A DNA stretch of 64,000 nt from Bradyrhizobium sp. NP1 (GCF_030378205.1 NZ_CP127385.1:1342001-1406000), one strand, 5' to 3'. Shown: positions 24,469-38,558, counted from the stretch's first letter. Notes: generated from the letters alone by a model not told the origin. Translations and numbers: made by a program.

Positions 24469-24915
24469 ATGACCGACATGTTCGTCACCCTGGGCACCTG
24501 GAACTGGCTGATCTTCGGCCTGGTGCTGATGGCGCTGGAGCTGGTCGCGCCCGGCGTCTTCCTGTTCTGGCTCGGGCTCGCCGCCGTGCTCGTGGGGCTG
24601 GTGTCGTTCGCGATCAGCCCGTCGTGGCAGGTGCAGCTCTTGATGTTCGCGGTGTTTGCCGCTGCGGCCGTGCCGGTGTGGCGGCGTCTCGCCCGCACCG
24701 ATCGGACCGCGCAGGCCAACAGCCCGTTCCTCAATCGCCGTGCCGAGGCGCTTGTCGGCCGCGTCTTCACGCTGGAAAAGCCGATCATCGATGGATCGGG
24801 TACGGTCCGGATCGATGACACGGTCTGGCGCGTCGCCGGGCCCGATGCGCCGGCCGGCAGCCGTGTGAAGATCGTCCGCGCCGACGGCGCCAGCCTGACG
24901 GTCGCGGCGGCCTAG
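24469..24915 (+). CDS. NfeD family protein
   Basis: A 148-aa partner of SPFH proteins. It has an N-terminal hydrophobic region with two to three membrane segments (about residues 12-70) and a C-terminal OB-fold domain (about 85-146: LVGRVFTLEKPIIDGSGTVRIDDTVWRVAG), the normal short NfeD plan. The protease domain found in long NfeD is absent. ATG 24469 is preceded by a weak Shine-Dalgarno; the open frame upstream overlaps the SPFH gene. The pair is expected to act in membrane quality control. Confidence 0.92.
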   Translation: MTDMFVTLGTWNWLIFGLVLMALELVAPGVFLFWLGLAAVLVGLVSFAISPSWQVQLLMFAVFAAAAVPVWRRLARTDRTAQANSPFLNRRAEALVGRVFTLEKPIIDGSGTVRIDDTVWRVAGPDAPAGSRVKIVRADGASLTVAAA

Positions 24916-24992
24916 GTTGATCGGGATTCGCGAAGCTCGCTATCAACTCCGGCGGGCTCCCTCTCCCACAAGGGGAGAGGTGAAGCGCGGCT

Positions 24993-25328
24993 TCAATTCT
25001 CGTGTCGCCGCCAGCGCTCGGCAAAACGATGCAGCGGCAGGAAGGTCGCGAGCAGCTCGCGCCCGAGCGGCGTCAGCGCATAGCCGTCCTCGCCAAGTCC
25101 GACAAAACCCGCCTCGCGCAGATCGTCGAGCCGGGCCTGCAGGCTGGTCGGCGAGGCGTCATCGCAGGCCTCCCGCAGGGCGCGCGAGGTGAGTGGCGCC
25201 TCGCGCAGCTCCCAGAGAATGCGCAGGCTCCAGCGCCGTCCCAGAATATCGAGCAGCGCCATGATCGGCCGCCCGCTGCGCGAGCCGTGGACACGGCGCC
25301 GGGTTGGGGCGGGGGAGGAATTCGGCAT
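24993..25328 (-). CDS. HxlR-type winged-helix regulator
   Basis: A 111-aa DNA-binding protein. The HxlR core runs from IMALLDILGRRWSLRILWELREAPLTSRALREAC through SPTSLQARLDDLREAGFVGLGEDGYALTPLGRELL, that is the recognition helix and wing. The usual HxlR metal or thiol cysteine is placed differently (one Cys in REACDD). It is divergent from the carboxymuconolactone decarboxylase-like gene, with a symmetrical operator between them, so it probably controls that gene and itself. A start inside the frame (Met23) is possible. A short GGGAGAGG palindrome remnant lies just downstream (24957-24981). Confidence 0.85.
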   Translation of the reverse strand: MPNSSPAPTRRRVHGSRSGRPIMALLDILGRRWSLRILWELREAPLTSRALREACDDASPTSLQARLDDLREAGFVGLGEDGYALTPLGRELLATFLPLHRFAERWRRHEN

Positions 25329-25348
25329 CGGAGGGCCCTTGCGCTTTG

Positions 25349-25386
25349 CTACAGAAGTTGTAGCGTAGTGCTACAATATCTGTAGC
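25349..25386. promoter_or_regulatory. Operator between HxlR gene and CMD-like gene
   Basis: A perfect 19-bp inverted repeat TTGTAGC-GTAGT-GCTACAA (25358-25376) is flanked by further half sites GCTAC (25349-25353) and TGTAGC (25381-25386). The spacing suggests two overlapping dimer sites. The right part overlaps the leader of the CMD-like gene. Confidence 0.8.
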
Positions 25387-25400
25387 ATAAGGAGTTCACG

Positions 25401-25940
25401 ATGTCACGGATCGCGCCGCTCGAACCGCCTTACCCCGCCGACGTCCAGGCCCAGTTCGACCGCATCATGCGCGGCGCACCGCCCCTGATGCTGTTTCGCG
25501 TCATGGCGGGCCACGCGCGGGCCTGGGAGAAATTCCGTGCCGGCAGCCTGCTAGACCGCGGTCCGCTTCCCTTGCGCGAACGCGAGATTGTGATCGACCG
25601 CACCTGCGCGTTGAACAAATGCGAATATGAATGGGGCGTGCATGTCGCGTTCTTCGCTGATGCCGCGGAGCTCACCGAGGCGCAGGTGCGCGCCACGGTG
25701 CTCGGGCCGGCGGACGCGCCCTGCTGGTCGGCGGCCGAGCAGGCGCTGCTGGCCGCGGTCGATGCGCTGCATCACCGCGCGACCCTCGGTGATGCCGAGT
25801 TCGCGGCGCTGTCGGCGTATTATGACGCCGACCAGATTTTGGAGATCATGGTGCTGTGCGGCTTTTACCGCACCGTGTCGTATCTGGCGAATGGGCTGGC
25901 GCTGTCATTGGAGGAGAAGGCGGCGCGGTTTCCGTCCTGA
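25401..25940 (+). CDS. Carboxymuconolactone decarboxylase-like (AhpD fold) protein
   Basis: A 179-aa all-helical protein of the CMD/AhpD superfamily. The core RGPLPLREREIVIDRTCALNKCEYEWGVHVAFFADAAELTE (key C-x4-C-E-x5-H) near residues 58-85 is the family signature; the two cysteines are spaced by four residues rather than the two of AhpD, so a peroxidase-reductase role is not assured. The second half has the LHHRATLGDAEFAALSAYYDADQILEIMVLCGFYR block. Divergent control by the HxlR protein is likely. Similar proteins are often induced by reactive or aromatic compounds. Confidence 0.85.
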   Translation: MSRIAPLEPPYPADVQAQFDRIMRGAPPLMLFRVMAGHARAWEKFRAGSLLDRGPLPLREREIVIDRTCALNKCEYEWGVHVAFFADAAELTEAQVRATVLGPADAPCWSAAEQALLAAVDALHHRATLGDAEFAALSAYYDADQILEIMVLCGFYRTVSYLANGLALSLEEKAARFPS

Positions 25941-25942
25941 CC

Positions 25943-26065
25943 GTCATTCCCGGCTGCAGAATCGTAGGGTGGGCAAAGCGTCAGCGTGCCCACCTTCACG
26001 AGTTCGCTTGTGAGGGTGAGCACGGCGCTGGCGCGCCTTTGCCCACCCTGCAGGCTCGCAATGAC
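25943..26065. repeat. Nested palindromic repeat (family E inside an ATGAC-type repeat)
   Basis: Outer ends GTCATT and AATGAC with CTGCAG-type inner flanks enclose a second inverted repeat, GTAGGGTGGGCAAAG paired with CTTTGCCCACCCTGC. It lies between convergent genes, three bases after the CMD stop. Confidence 0.8.
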
Positions 26066-26076
26066 GGCGGGAGCCG

Positions 26077-27087
26077 CTATGCCACGCCGGCGCGCAGCAG
26101 GTCGTGCAGATGCAGGATGCCGACCGGCTTGCCGGCATCGGTGACGATCAGCGTGCTGATCTTCGACGACATCAGCTTCAGCGCTTCGCTCGCGAGCGAA
26201 TTGCTGGAGATGGTCTTCGGCGTCCTGGTCATGATCTCGTCGACCAGCGCGTCCATCAGATCGGGGCGCATGTGCCGCCGTAGATCGCCATCGGTGATGA
26301 TGCCCGCGACATGGCCGCGCGCGTCGACGATCGCGACGCAGCCGAAACCCTTGGCCGACATTTCGAGTACCGCTTCGGACATCCTGGTACCCAAGGGCTT
26401 CAGCGGCACGGCGCCGCCCGTATGCATGAAGTCGCGGGTGTGCTTGAGCATCGCGCCGAGCTTGCCGCCGGGGTGGAAGTTCGCGAACTCGAGCGCGGTG
26501 AAGCCGCGGCCTTCCAAAAGAGCAATCGCCAGCGCGTCGCCGATTGCGGCCTGCATCAGCGTGGACGTGGTCGGCGCCAGATTGTGCGGGCAGGCCTCGC
26601 GCACTTTCGGCAACTCCAGCACGATCCGCGCGGCCGTTCCCAGCGAGGATTCCGCGTTCGAGGTGACCGCAATCATGGGGATCGCAAAGCGCGCCGAATA
26701 ATTGACGAGGTTTTTCATCTCCGGCTGCTCGCCGGACCATGACAGCGCCACGATCACGTCATCGGCCGTGATCATGCCAAGGTCGCCATGGCTTGCTTCT
26801 GCGGCGTGCACGAAGAATGCGGGTGTACCGGTCGAGGCGAGCGTTGCCGCGACCTTGCGGCCGATATGGCCGGACTTGCCGAGCCCCGTGACGATGACAC
26901 GGCCCTTGGCCTGCCGGATCAGTTCGACCGCCTCGGCAAACGGTGCGCCCAGCGGGCCCCGCAGCGCGGCGGAGAGCGCCGCCATGCCGATACTGCCGGC
27001 ATCGAGCGTGCGCAGCGCCGATTGCACGGCGGAGTCAGCGGGTGAAAGGCTGGATGATTGGGTCATCAGCGGTTTCGGGCTTGTCAT
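26077..27087 (-). CDS. kdsD: Arabinose-5-phosphate isomerase (KpsF/GutQ)
   Basis: Interconverts ribulose-5-phosphate and arabinose-5-phosphate, the first step to Kdo for lipopolysaccharide. The 336-aa protein has an SIS sugar-isomerase domain (about residues 50-185, with VTGLGKSGHIGRKVAATLAS and the HAAEASHGDLG active-site stretch) and two CBS domains (about 215-265 and 280-334), the standard KdsD plan. The conserved LAPTTSTLMQAAIGDALA is present. It is divergent from the outer-membrane protein gene at 27282. Confidence 0.95.
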   Translation of the reverse strand: MTSPKPLMTQSSSLSPADSAVQSALRTLDAGSIGMAALSAALRGPLGAPFAEAVELIRQAKGRVIVTGLGKSGHIGRKVAATLASTGTPAFFVHAAEASHGDLGMITADDVIVALSWSGEQPEMKNLVNYSARFAIPMIAVTSNAESSLGTAARIVLELPKVREACPHNLAPTTSTLMQAAIGDALAIALLEGRGFTALEFANFHPGGKLGAMLKHTRDFMHTGGAVPLKPLGTRMSEAVLEMSAKGFGCVAIVDARGHVAGIITDGDLRRHMRPDLMDALVDEIMTRTPKTISSNSLASEALKLMSSKISTLIVTDAGKPVGILHLHDLLRAGVA

Positions 27088-27188
27088 GTCTGGTTCCAGG
27101 GGGCGGGCGCGTGTCAGGCGACCCGGGCCGGCTCAATAGCACGGCGGGGCTGACGAGGCGATGCGGGGAAGCGGCCCTCAACGGCTCA

Positions 27189-27217
27189 TTAACCATAATT
27201 GTTTTAACTCCATTAAC
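27189..27217. promoter_or_regulatory. Cluster of CtrA-like half sites
   Basis: Three TTAAC units occur within 29 bp: TTAACCAT (27189-27196), TTAAC (27204-27208) and TTAAC (27213-27217). The spacings are 11 and 5 bases, not the seven of the full CtrA box, so this is a weak candidate. It lies in the divergent promoter region of kdsD and the outer-membrane protein. Confidence 0.3.
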
Positions 27218-27281
27218 GACGTTTTTCGCCACGGCGGGAACCGTTCGAACAAGAAATTGAATTTGTTGGAGTTTTTCTGTC

Positions 27282-29021
27282 TTGACGTCGGGGCCAGCCG
27301 AGGGCCGTCAAGAGCGGGCGCATATTGCCCGCGCTGCCTTCGCTTGCCTTGCGCTGACCGCGTTCGCCGCGACCTCTGCCCGCGCCCAGACCGTGACGTC
27401 GGACCTGTTCAACCCGGTGCGCGGCAGCTTCGTGTCGCCGCGCGACCTGCCGCTGCGCAAGACCGCTGACGGCACGACGACCGGCACCGCGACCGACCCG
27501 GCGGCCGATGCGGATGCCGACACCCAGCGCCGCAAGGATCAGCCCGCGCCCTCGCGCATCGGCCAGGTGCCGACCTATGGGCTGCCGGCCGCGAGCGGCG
27601 CCAAGGACTCGGGCTACGACTCGCTCAACCGCAGGCGCAAGCAGCCGAAATATTATCCCGCCCAGGCGAAGCCGAAGCCACCGCCGGGCCCCGGCACGCC
27701 GCCGCCGCCCGCGCCGCCGCGCAATGCCGTGGGCGAGTTGCGGCTGTCGATCCCGCCCTCGGAGAGCGCGAGCAAGACGCCGCTGCCGGCGGCGATGGCC
27801 GGCACCGTGGTCGGCCAGCCGCCGCGCAAGCGGCTCAAGCTCGACGACGATCCGTTCGGCGCGGTCGGCGACTATGTCGGACCTTTCCTGGTCAAGTCCG
27901 CGGTCGAACTGTCCGGCGGCTACGACACCAATCCCGGCCGCCTGCCCGAGCAGCGCGGCCTGCCGCTCTATGTGGTGGCGCCGGAATTCCTCGCGGTGTC
28001 CGATTGGGAGCGCCACGCTGTCGTTGCCGACCTGCGCGGCTCCTTCACCGGCTATGGCGGCACGCTGCCGTCGTCGATCGACGGCGGGGCGTCGCCGTCG
28101 CCGACCAATCTCGACCGGCCTGACTTCACCGGCCATGTCGACGGCCGGCTCGACGTCACGCGCGATACCCGGCTCCTGGCGCAGCTTCGCCTGCGTGTGT
28201 CGACCGACAATCCCGGCAGCCCCAACGTGCAGGCGGGCCTGGCGAGATATCCGATCTACACCACGGTCGGCGCCACCGCCGGCTTCGACCAGACGTTCAA
28301 TCGCCTGCAGGTTTCCGCCGGCGCCACCGTCGACCGCACCGATTACACCTTCTCGAAACTCACCGACGGCACCACGTCGTCCAACGACGACCGCAACTTC
28401 ACCCAATATGGCGGGGTGGGGCGGGTGTCCTACGAGGTCATGCCGGGCTTGAAGCCGTTCGCGGAAGTCGAGGGCGACAACCGCGTGCATGACCAACAGT
28501 TCGACCGCAACGGCTTTCAGCGCGATTCGACCGGCGGCTATGCCAAGGCGGGTTCATCGTTCGAGTTCACGCGGCTGCTGATCGGCGAAGTGTCGATCGG
28601 CTACGCCGCGCGCAACTATGTCGACCCCAGGCTGAACCGGCTTGAGGGCCTCTTGACCTCAGCGTCGCTGATCTGGAGCGCGACGCCGCTGACGACCGCA
28701 AAGTTCTATTCGGATACGCAGATCGCGGAGACCACGCTGCCGCTGACCGCGGGCGTGCTGGTGCACACCTACACCTTCGAGGTTGACCACGACTTCCGCC
28801 GCTGGCTCACCGGCATCGGCAAGTTCACCTACGGCACCTACGACTACCAGGGCGACATCCGCAGGGACAAGACCTACTCGGTCGAGGGCGACCTGATCTA
28901 CAAGCTGAACCGCAACCTCTGGATCAAGGGCACGCTGCGCCGCGACATCCTCGATTCCAACGTCCCGCTGTCGAGCTCGACGTCGACGGTCGTGATGCTG
29001 GGCGTGCGGGTGCAGAATTAG
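27282..29021 (+). CDS. Outer-membrane beta-barrel protein
   Basis: A 579-aa exported protein from a TTG at 27282. The signal peptide ends near ATSARAQ (about residue 36). Residues about 70-190 form a low-complexity Pro/Lys/Arg-rich linker. From about residue 190 (FLVKSAVELSGGYDTNPGR) to the end, alternating strands with GY, FxR and a C-terminal LGVRVQN indicate a barrel of roughly 14-18 strands ending in the outer-membrane signature. SGGYDTNP is typical of the barrel group linked with exopolysaccharide or OM biogenesis proteins in rhizobia. Specific role unknown. Another start further in is possible since TTG is rare. Confidence 0.78.
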   Translation: MTSGPAEGRQERAHIARAAFACLALTAFAATSARAQTVTSDLFNPVRGSFVSPRDLPLRKTADGTTTGTATDPAADADADTQRRKDQPAPSRIGQVPTYGLPAASGAKDSGYDSLNRRRKQPKYYPAQAKPKPPPGPGTPPPPAPPRNAVGELRLSIPPSESASKTPLPAAMAGTVVGQPPRKRLKLDDDPFGAVGDYVGPFLVKSAVELSGGYDTNPGRLPEQRGLPLYVVAPEFLAVSDWERHAVVADLRGSFTGYGGTLPSSIDGGASPSPTNLDRPDFTGHVDGRLDVTRDTRLLAQLRLRVSTDNPGSPNVQAGLARYPIYTTVGATAGFDQTFNRLQVSAGATVDRTDYTFSKLTDGTTSSNDDRNFTQYGGVGRVSYEVMPGLKPFAEVEGDNRVHDQQFDRNGFQRDSTGGYAKAGSSFEFTRLLIGEVSIGYAARNYVDPRLNRLEGLLTSASLIWSATPLTTAKFYSDTQIAETTLPLTAGVLVHTYTFEVDHDFRRWLTGIGKFTYGTYDYQGDIRRDKTYSVEGDLIYKLNRNLWIKGTLRRDILDSNVPLSSSTSTVVMLGVRVQN

Positions 29022-29045
29022 GGCGGCGCTGCCGCGCACGCCAAT

Positions 29046-29145
29046 GTCATACCCCGCGCATGCGGGGTATCCAGTACGCCGCGGCGCTTGCGGTTCAATC
29101 AAGTCTCTCTGGAATATTGGATCGCCCGCTTTCGCGGGCGATGAC
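29046..29145. repeat. Palindromic repeat, copy 2 (family C)
   Basis: GTCAT to ATGAC as in the copy at 11356. Hairpins are ATACCCCGC-GCA-TGCGGGGTAT type and ATCGCCCGC-TTT-GCGGGCGAT. The change from GC to AT in the first stem occurs on both arms. It lies between convergent genes, as does copy 1. Confidence 0.9.
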
Positions 29146-29161
29146 AGCTAACAGGAATGCC

Positions 29162-30610
<1,449 letters not shown>

Positions 30611-30652
30611 TAAGCTCGATGCCCCTGCATCTCTGTTCGTCTCTGTTCACCC

Positions 30653-30734
30653 GTCATTGCGAGGAGCGTGAGCGACGAAGCAATCCATCTGTCCCTGAGA
30701 ATTTTCCAGATTGCTTCGCTGCGCTCGCAACGAC
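30653..30734. repeat. Palindromic repeat, copy 1 (family D) between gltB and gltD
   Basis: Starts GTCATTGCGAGGAGC and ends GCTCGCAACGAC; the arms GACGAAGCAATCC and AGATTGCTTCG pair around an AT-rich loop. It lies between the gltB stop and gltD start. A second, longer copy is at 44951. Confidence 0.85.
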
Positions 30735-30754
30735 GGCACGGTTGCCGTCCGCGG

Positions 30755-35488
<4,734 letters not shown>

Positions 35489-35962
35489 TTTACGTCCTCT
35501 CAGATCAGGGTCTCGCCATTACCCGGCGCACCTTCGGCGTTCCGCGGCACCCCCCGGGGCCACGGCTCGTCCGCAAAGCGAGCCGCATTTTCAGAATTCA
35601 GGCTAGCGTCCCAGAAGACAGCTCTGCCTGCAGCTTTTGGGCGTTGAAAGCGCCATCTTCTGCGCAATTTCCGGTGCAATCCCCGTGCCGGGATCACCCC
35701 AAAAATGAGACAGTTATACTGTCCTAACTCCGACCATGCCAAATTTTTCTTTACCACACAAGCAAATCAGAGTCCCCGGCGGATTGCGTTAGCCCCGTTG
35801 TTCACGCCGCGCGCGCCTTACCGATTTGCGGCAGACGCGCCGCGATCCGGCCCAAGGACTGCCGAAATCCGCGACGAAGCTCGCAACAGATTTAGGTTCC
35901 GAAACCGGCGTGCACCAGACCAAGAAAAAGCACGCCGCAAGCGGCAGGGTCAGACAGGAGCG
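35489..35962. other. Divergent intergenic region gltB / exported protein
   Basis: 474 bp with no convincing gene; the frame reading into the plus-strand gene from 35705 has no coding character before 35963. It must hold the promoters for gltB (leftward) and the exported protein (rightward). The segment 35690-35765 is AT-rich compared with its flanks and contains a perfect palindrome at 35709-35723. Confidence 0.7.
35709..35723. promoter_or_regulatory. Perfect 15-bp operator-like palindrome
   Basis: GACAGT-TAT-ACTGTC. The TATACT inside could also be a -10 hexamer, so a bound protein would block a promoter. The regulator is unknown. Confidence 0.5.
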
Positions 35963-36742
35963 ATGGCGATGAAGCTGTTCACAGGATGGGCCGTGTTGGC
36001 CGGGCTGGTTTTGGCCGGCTCGGCCGCCCAGGCGCAGGGGAACGCGCCAAACGATCCTGCCCGGCCGCGCTACCAGGCGACCTCCGACGTCGCCGGCCCC
36101 TACGGCGCGATGCCGATGGAGGCGCCGCCGCCGCGCTACGGTTACGGTCCGGCCTACGGCTATGGCCCGCCGCCCGCCTATGATTACGGCCCGACCCTGA
36201 TGCCGCCGGTCGAGGTCTATACGGTGTTGCGCGAGAACGGCTTTTCGCCGCTCGGGATTCCGCATCAGCGCGGCCGTGTCTACGTGATCTCGGTGCTCGA
36301 CCGCAGCGGCGAGGATGGCCGGCTCTTCATCGACGCGCGTGATGGCCGCATCATCCGCTTCGTGCCGGCATTCCGCAGCGGCGGCTATTACGATGGCGGC
36401 TATCCGCCCTATGGCGGGCCGCCGGTGCCGCCGGCTGATATTCGCGGCGGGCTGCCCCCCGGCGCCTCAGGCCCGCGGATGGCAAGCCGCAGCGTTCCAC
36501 TGCCCTCGCCGAAGCCGAAATCTGCCGAGCTTGCCAGCACGCCGCAGGCCGGGCCGGCCAGGCCCGCCGCCCCGGTCGCCGAGCTGAAGCAGCAATCGGC
36601 CGCGGTGATGGAAAAGGACAAGCCGGCCGCGCCGCCGGCAGCAGCACAGGCCGCCCCGGCACCGTCGCCGCCGGTTGAAGCCAAGCCGGCGCCGGTGATC
36701 CAGCCGACCCAGGAAATGCCCAAGGTGCAGGGTTTGGAATAG
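35963..36742 (+). CDS. Exported Pro/Ala-rich protein of unknown function
   Basis: A 259-aa protein from ATG 35963 (a second ATG six bases later also fits). The signal peptide MAMKLFTGWAVLAGLVLAG..AQA ends at about residue 25. Residues 50-75 are Gly/Pro/Tyr repeats (RYGYGPAYGYGPPPAYDYGP). Residues about 78-135 form a small folded unit: PPVEVYTVLRENGFSPLGIPHQRGRVYVISVLDRSGEDGRLFID..DGRIIRF (key LRxxGF and V-DxxG), resembling the PepSY-like or beta-hairpin units of rhizobial envelope proteins. The last 110 residues are Pro/Ala/Lys-rich and probably disordered. A terminator follows at 36796. Confidence 0.75.
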   Translation: MAMKLFTGWAVLAGLVLAGSAAQAQGNAPNDPARPRYQATSDVAGPYGAMPMEAPPPRYGYGPAYGYGPPPAYDYGPTLMPPVEVYTVLRENGFSPLGIPHQRGRVYVISVLDRSGEDGRLFIDARDGRIIRFVPAFRSGGYYDGGYPPYGGPPVPPADIRGGLPPGASGPRMASRSVPLPSPKPKSAELASTPQAGPARPAAPVAELKQQSAAVMEKDKPAAPPAAAQAAPAPSPPVEAKPAPVIQPTQEMPKVQGLE

Positions 36743-36795
36743 GGATTGGAGTGAGCGGTGGGGCGGCGGCCTCGTGCGCTCCTCGACGGGGGGAG

Positions 36796-36824
36796 AAAAC
36801 GCCTCGGCCTGGCCGGGGCGTTTT
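36796..36824 (+). terminator. Intrinsic terminator after the exported protein
   Basis: Stem AAAACGCCTCGGCC / GGCCGGGGCGTTTT with one mismatch and a very short loop; the A and T runs make it usable from both strands. Confidence 0.85.
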
Positions 36825-36844
36825 CGCTTCTTGCGCGCCGCGCA

Positions 36845-36874
36845 CAAAAAAGCGCCCCGGTTTCCCGGGGCGCT
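36845..36874 (-). terminator. Intrinsic terminator of hsp20
   Basis: On the minus strand AAGCGCCCCGG pairs with CCGGGGCGCTT and is followed by TTTTTT. It lies 38 bp past the Hsp20 stop. Confidence 0.9.
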
Positions 36875-36911
36875 TCGCACCGTTTTACAACGCTACGCTA
36901 CTGAACGTGAA

Positions 36912-37388
36912 TCAGGCGGCGGCCTTGTCGGACGCGCCATCGACCACCTGCGGCGCGGCCGCATTGGTCGAAATCGGAATGCTGCGCGGCTTCTTGGCTT
37001 CGGGGATCTCGCGGACGAGATCGACATGAAGCAGGCCGTGCTCGAGCGAGGCGTTCTTCACCTGCACGAAATCGGCGAGCTGGAATACCCGCTCGAAGGC
37101 GCGCGCCGCGATGCCGCGATACAGCACCTCGGATTTGTCCCTGCCGTTTTCGTTGGCGGTTTTCTCGCCCTTGATCGTCAGCGTGTTTTCCTTCGCGACG
37201 ATCGAGAGCTCGCCCTGCGAGAAGCCGGAGACCGCAACGCTGATGCGGTAGCTGTTCTCGCCGGTACGCTCGATGTTGTAGGGGGGATAGCCGGGGCTGC
37301 CGTCAGAAGTGGCCTGGTCGAGCAGGCTGAAAAGGCGGTCGAAGCCGACGGTGGAACGATAAAAGGGAGTAAGGTCGTAGGTACGCAT
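36912..37388 (-). CDS. Hsp20/IbpA-type small heat-shock protein
   Basis: Holdase chaperone that keeps heat-damaged proteins soluble in large oligomers. The 158-aa protein starts MRTYDLTPFYRSTVGFDRLF, has an alpha-crystallin domain (about residues 40-130: YNIERTGENSYRISVAVSGF to LLHVDLVREIPE) with the conserved ARAFERVFQLADFVQV block, and ends in an AKKPRSIPI tail carrying the I-x-I oligomerisation motif. ATG 37388 is certain because GGAGGA lies six bases before it; an upstream in-frame ATG at 37400 sits inside the thermometer stem. Class A type of the rhizobial Hsp20 proteins. Controlled by an RpoH promoter and a ROSE-type RNA thermometer. Confidence 0.93.
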   Translation of the reverse strand: MRTYDLTPFYRSTVGFDRLFSLLDQATSDGSPGYPPYNIERTGENSYRISVAVSGFSQGELSIVAKENTLTIKGEKTANENGRDKSEVLYRGIAARAFERVFQLADFVQVKNASLEHGLLHVDLVREIPEAKKPRSIPISTNAAAPQVVDGASDKAAA

Positions 37389-37497
37389 AGAGTCCTCCAT
37401 TGAGCGACTGTTCAGTTCACCCGCCCGCCATCGGGCCGGGCTTTAGCTGTGCAGCCCCAGGGTTTCAGGGTCCGAAACACTGGTGGTGGCCTGCACG
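37389..37497 (-). ncRNA. ROSE-type RNA thermometer in the hsp20 leader
   Basis: The final stem (37391-37409 on the minus strand) reads AGTCGCTCAATGGAGGACT. AGUC-CUC pairs with GAG-GACU and hides the Shine-Dalgarno, leaving one bulged G inside UCGCU; the U(U/C)GCU sequence with this unpaired G is the signature of ROSE elements, first described in Bradyrhizobium. Upstream in the leader a second hairpin CCAG-x-GTTTC / GAAAC-x-CTGG is visible. The leader of about 110 nt fits the class. Confidence 0.85.
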
Positions 37498-37503
37498 AAA
37501 ATG

Positions 37504-37532
37504 ATATGGGAACAGGCGAGACGGCGTTCAAG
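37504..37532 (-). promoter_or_regulatory. RpoH-type heat-shock promoter
   Basis: On the minus strand CTTGAA (37527-37532) and CCATAT (37504-37509) are exactly 17 bp apart, the alphaproteobacterial sigma-32 pattern. Confidence 0.8.
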
Positions 37533-37606
37533 AGGGCAAAAGACCCGCCCCTGGGCGTTCCCTTCGCATCCTTCAGCCTTTTCCACAGGGCCCCTTCCGT
37601 AAGTTC

Positions 37607-38554
37607 ATGACGCTTGTCTCGATCCCCTCGAACCCGGTTCCCGACGACGTCGTCACCGGCACGATCAAGACGCCCGACGGCGCCGAGCTGCGTTTTGCGC
37701 GCTGGGCCCCGCCGGCAGGCCGCAAGGGCACGGTCTGCGTCTTCACCGGCCGCGCCGAGCAGATCGAGAAATATTTCGAGACGGTGCGCGACCTGCGCGA
37801 TCGCGGCTTCGCGGTCGCGATGATCGACTGGCGCGGCCAGGGCCATTCCTCGCGCCGCCTGCGCGATCCCCGCAAGGGCTATGTGCGCGATTTCTCCGAC
37901 TACGAGACCGACGTCGAGACGTTCGTGCAGCAGGTGGTGCTGCCCGACTGCCCGCCGCCTTTTTTTGCACTCGCCCATTCCATGGGCGGCGCGGTGATGC
38001 TGCGCGTGGCACATGCGGGCAAGCGCTGGTTCGACCGTATGGTGCTGTCGGCGCCGATGATCGACCTGCCGGGCCGCCGCACCTCGTTTCCGGTGCGCAC
38101 TCTTCTGCGGGTGATGCGGCTGGTGGGGCAGGGCGGCCGCTACGTGCCCGGCGGCAACGACCAGATCGTCGGCGTGGAGTCCTTCGTCAACAATCCCTTG
38201 ACCAGCGACCCCGTGCGCTATGCGCGGAACGCCGCGATCCTGGAGGAGGACCCGACGCTTGGCATCGCCGCGCCGACGGTGGCCTGGGCCGACACCGCGT
38301 TCCGCGCCATGCACGGCTTCCGCGCGATGGACTATCCTTCGCAGATCCGCCAGCCGATCCTGATGCTGGCGGCAAGCAACGACAGCATCGTGTCCACCGC
38401 GGCGATCGAGGAGTTCGCCTATCATCTGCGCGCCGGCTCGCACCTCGTGATCGCCGGCTCCAAGCACGAGATCCTGCAGGAGCAGGACCGCTATCGCGCG
38501 CAGTTCTGGGCCGCCTTCGACGCCTTCGTGCCGGGCACGCCGCTGTTCGGCTGA
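37607..38554 (+). CDS. Alpha/beta hydrolase, lysophospholipase (PldB) type
   Basis: A 315-aa serine hydrolase of the S33/Hydrolase_4 family. The nucleophile elbow is AHSMGG (about residues 125-130, within FFALAHSMGGAVMLRVA), with the oxyanion stretch VFTGRAEQIEKYFETV and DWRGQGHSSR earlier, and the acid and His in LAASNDSIV and AGSKHEILQEQD near the C-terminus. Such enzymes cleave monoacylglycerols or lysophospholipids; the true substrate is unknown. It is cytoplasmic by sequence. Divergent from hsp20; LysE-type gene follows after four bases. Confidence 0.88.
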   Translation: MTLVSIPSNPVPDDVVTGTIKTPDGAELRFARWAPPAGRKGTVCVFTGRAEQIEKYFETVRDLRDRGFAVAMIDWRGQGHSSRRLRDPRKGYVRDFSDYETDVETFVQQVVLPDCPPPFFALAHSMGGAVMLRVAHAGKRWFDRMVLSAPMIDLPGRRTSFPVRTLLRVMRLVGQGGRYVPGGNDQIVGVESFVNNPLTSDPVRYARNAAILEEDPTLGIAAPTVAWADTAFRAMHGFRAMDYPSQIRQPILMLAASNDSIVSTAAIEEFAYHLRAGSHLVIAGSKHEILQEQDRYRAQFWAAFDAFVPGTPLFG

Positions 38555-38558
38555 GGCG

